A DNA stretch of 64,000 nucleotides from Paenibacillus sp. (GTDB lineage: Bacteria > Bacillota > Bacilli > Paenibacillales > YIM-B00363): positions 186,001 through 250,000 of the forward strand of contig NZ_DASQNA010000008.1 in NCBI RefSeq assembly GCF_035645195.1. Reading direction: 5' to 3'. The position numbers and the translations under genes were made by a program. Of this stretch, positions 62,240 through 64,000 are shown in pieces (position 1 is the stretch's first letter; each line of letters starts with the position of its first letter). The notes beneath the pieces were generated by a model that was not told where the DNA came from, made no database searches, and worked only from the letters and a program-made list of their open reading frames with translations.

Positions 62240-63241
62240 TTATTGGCGAGATATGAGCGCTTCGCGATCGGCCGCGTGCGGGGGCTGCTCCATCCAGCCG
62301 AAATCGATCATCGTCCGCGCGCCGTCTTCCGCGTACTTGCCGACTTCGAGAATCAATCTCCCGTACATCGCGGCCAAATCGTGCCGCGGACTGACCGCCA
62401 GCGAATTGGCATAGGAACGGATGCGCATCGCAAACATGTCGAGCTTGTGGAACATCATCAGCTTTTCCGAGAACGGCGCGATCGTCGAATCGGTGACCAG
62501 ATGATTCAAGATCGGCGGCGACGGCAAATGCGCCTTGGACATGACGTCGCTGAAAATGGCGAAGTGCTTTGCCGCGATTTCGCCGCCGCGAACAAAATAG
62601 TTTCGGACTTCCGGCGTCTCGGCGACCTGAGCGAAACCGACTAAGACCGTCCGGCTCGTGGCGTTGTTCTCCAAATTGTCGTGCAAATGGGCGATCTCGA
62701 GCGCCTGAAGCGGTCGGATTTGCCCCAAGAAACCGCTGAGGTAGCTTTCACTCCGCGCGAAATCGACCTGGTCCGGAACCGGAATGAACGGAGGTTTCGA
62801 CAGATTGCTTTTATCTTCCAAAGCCGCATTAATGTCGATCATCAATTCGGCGGTGGAGCGCAGCACGTCAAAGTAAAATTCCCGAAGGTCTTTGCGGGTC
62901 ACGAGCGGAACGGCGATGCCGTAAATGCTGAGTCCCGCCTTCGCGACGTACTTTAAATAATGAAGGTAAAATTCGTCCCCGAACAGCCGGGGCGCGTCGA
63001 GATTGACGTCCTGCTCCGAGAAGCCGAACGGCACCGGGTGCCCTTCTTCCTTCAGGACGTCTTTGACCGTTTGCGTGAATCGGGTCGCAAGATCGTACGA
63101 CCGCTGAAGAATGTTCTTCACGTCTTCGTCTTCCACATGGCGAAGATAATAGCGCAACACGCAGACCGCCATGCTGTTGCCCATGTAGGTGGCCCAAAGC
63201 TTGCCCATCTCGGCGGATGTAAGTGGCTCTTTCGTCATCAT
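62240..63241 (-). CDS. DUF3231 family protein (tandem ferritin-like, spore-coat type)
   Basis: About 333 residues made of two similar helical halves: LTSAEMGKLWATYMGNSMAV, then VKDVLKEEGHPVPFGFSEQD in the first, and the second starting near YLSGFLGQIRPLQALEIAHL with VLVGFAQVAETPEVRNYFVR. This is DUF3231, a Bacilli family related to CotF-like coat proteins with a ferritin-like four-helix fold. The start may be ATG 63241 or 63238; a weak GCGGGG precedes it. ATG 63259 has no RBS. It is convergent with comEC. The role is not known; a coat or forespore protein is likely. Confidence 0.85.
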   Translation of the reverse strand: MMTKEPLTSAEMGKLWATYMGNSMAVCVLRYYLRHVEDEDVKNILQRSYDLATRFTQTVKDVLKEEGHPVPFGFSEQDVNLDAPRLFGDEFYLHYLKYVAKAGLSIYGIAVPLVTRKDLREFYFDVLRSTAELMIDINAALEDKSNLSKPPFIPVPDQVDFARSESYLSGFLGQIRPLQALEIAHLHDNLENNATSRTVLVGFAQVAETPEVRNYFVRGGEIAAKHFAIFSDVMSKAHLPSPPILNHLVTDSTIAPFSEKLMMFHKLDMFAMRIRSYANSLAVSPRHDLAAMYGRLILEVGKYAEDGARTMIDFGWMEQPPHAADREALISRQ

Positions 63242-63423
63242 CGGTAACCCCGCTCGCATCGTTGGATTTTCTTATAACTTCAACCAATTGCGCAAACATT
63301 ATGTACCGACTCCCGAACGTTCCGCGAAACACAGGTTGAAGCGCAGCGAAGGCATGAAGTAAAATCTCTGTAAACCCTTACAATATGATAAGGAAGGGTT
63401 TCGCGCGATAAGGGGGGCTGAGA

Positions 63424-64000
63424 GTGAACTTCGCGACCGTCAACGAGCGTCTAGCCCGTCTGAAGCAGTCTCCGGCGGATCGCGTCGAGGCGTATTTGCG
63501 TTTCCTCTGCGATCGATACGACGTCGGCCTCAATTTGCATGACATCGCCGGAATCAGCGAAATGGACGAAAGATTGTCCGTCGTCTTCGCCCCGTATTTG
63601 TACCACAACAACCCGTTTTGCAATTATTTGAAGAAAAACGAAGCGGCGTTCCGCTCGTGCGCGCGAAGCAAAAATGTGCTCTGCCGCATGTGTTCCCGAA
63701 CGGAGGAACCTTTCTACGGCTCGTGTTACATGGGCGTAGAAGAAATGCGCTTCCCGATCCGCTGGAACGGACGGCTGATCGCGTTTTTGTGCGTCGGGCA
63801 GTTTTGCTCCGACCCGCGGGCGGCGGACGAACGGCTGACCCGCCAAGCGGCGAAATACGGGCTGGACGCCGAAGAATTGAAAGATCGATACCGCGCGACG
63901 ACGAAACCGCTGACGCTCGACGTGGAGGAGCTGCATGCGCATGTCGGCATGCTGTCGGAGTACATCGCGCTGCTGTACGAGAAATTTTTGCTGACGGCGC
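63424..64000 (+). CDS. PocR-domain regulator, N-terminal part (runs off the window)
   Basis: The frame from GTG 63424 stays open to the end of the window (192 codons), with AAGGGGGG about 7 nt before it. The sequence has the PocR ligand-binding pattern: LCDRYDVGLNLHDIAGI, HNNPFCNYLKKNEAAFRSCA, LCRMCSRTEEPFYGSCYMGV (clustered cysteines), MRFPIRWNGRLIAFLCVGQF. Such domains usually precede an AraC-type DNA-binding domain or a histidine kinase; the end lies outside the window. TTGAAG and TAAAAT with an 18-bp spacer at 63336-63365 may be its promoter. Confidence 0.85.
   Translation, partial: MNFATVNERLARLKQSPADRVEAYLRFLCDRYDVGLNLHDIAGISEMDERLSVVFAPYLYHNNPFCNYLKKNEAAFRSCARSKNVLCRMCSRTEEPFYGSCYMGVEEMRFPIRWNGRLIAFLCVGQFCSDPRAADERLTRQAAKYGLDAEELKDRYRATTKPLTLDVEELHAHVGMLSEYIALLYEKFLLTA

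Overview
The window looks like chromosomal DNA from a GC-rich, endospore-forming Gram-positive of the Paenibacillus/Cohnella type. The reasons are the YesM/YesN-type two-component pairs beside Lpl-type sugar ABC transporters, the spoVAC-spoVAD-spoVAE genes, a leucine T-box in front of leuS, the Bacillus-type yqeG-yqeH-aroE-nadD-yqeK-rsfS-yqeM cluster followed by comER/comEA/comEB/comEC, strong AGGAGG-type ribosome binding sites, and frequent TTG/GTG starts. I saw no rRNA, tRNA, CRISPR array or intact insertion sequence.

Layout. 1-5.9 kb: the 3' end of a sugar-binding lipoprotein gene, then a leftward block with a sugar porter and a translationally coupled three-gene sensor (membrane-anchored sugar-binding protein, histidine kinase, AraC-type response regulator). 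6-10.5 kb: a lipoprotein, a YjbQ protein, a VOC protein, an ECF sigma factor with a large C-terminal fusion, and an UlaG-like metallo-hydrolase. 10.6-21 kb: a carbohydrate locus with a frameshifted apiosidase-like hydrolase gene, a YesN/YesM pair, two ABC permeases, a binding lipoprotein and a cytosolic clan GH-A type glycosidase. 21-25.6 kb: an AT-richer island of small and broken genes (AraC piece, decayed RCC1-repeat gene, YwqG, methyltransferase pieces, short lipoprotein and membrane proteins). 25.8-32.9 kb: a secreted 1513-residue paralogue of the cytosolic glycosidase carrying five tandem ~155-residue modules, then a GH106-like hydrolase. 33-37.7 kb: a MarR-controlled DHA2 efflux pump, a ROK fructokinase, a YdjC/ChbG deacetylase and an unknown protein. 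37.8-39.6 kb: spoVAC-D-E. 39.7-40.15 kb: a non-coding array of about four 115-bp repeats. 40.3-44.7 kb: MoxR/DUF58/transglutaminase operon. 44.8-50.9 kb: the yqe housekeeping operon with a CvfB-like S1 protein inserted. 51-53.4 kb: a membrane GGDEF-EAL protein. 53.4-56.1 kb: T-box and leuS. 56.1-62.2 kb: the com region with a metY-like gene between comEA and comEB. 62.2-64 kb: a DUF3231 protein and the start of a PocR-domain regulator.

The first half works mainly as a sense, import and hydrolyse system for plant or microbial glycans: external sugars are read by two YesM-type kinases, large polymers are cut outside the cell by the modular secreted enzyme, oligosaccharides enter through the ABC transporter and are finished by the cytosolic enzymes. 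The second half is mostly core physiology: spore germination channel, ribosome assembly, NAD and shikimate synthesis, DNA uptake and leucyl-tRNA charging. The features most worth following up are the sensor triad, the sigma-factor fusion, the paralogous secreted/cytosolic glycosidase pair split by a decayed island, and the 115-bp repeat array.
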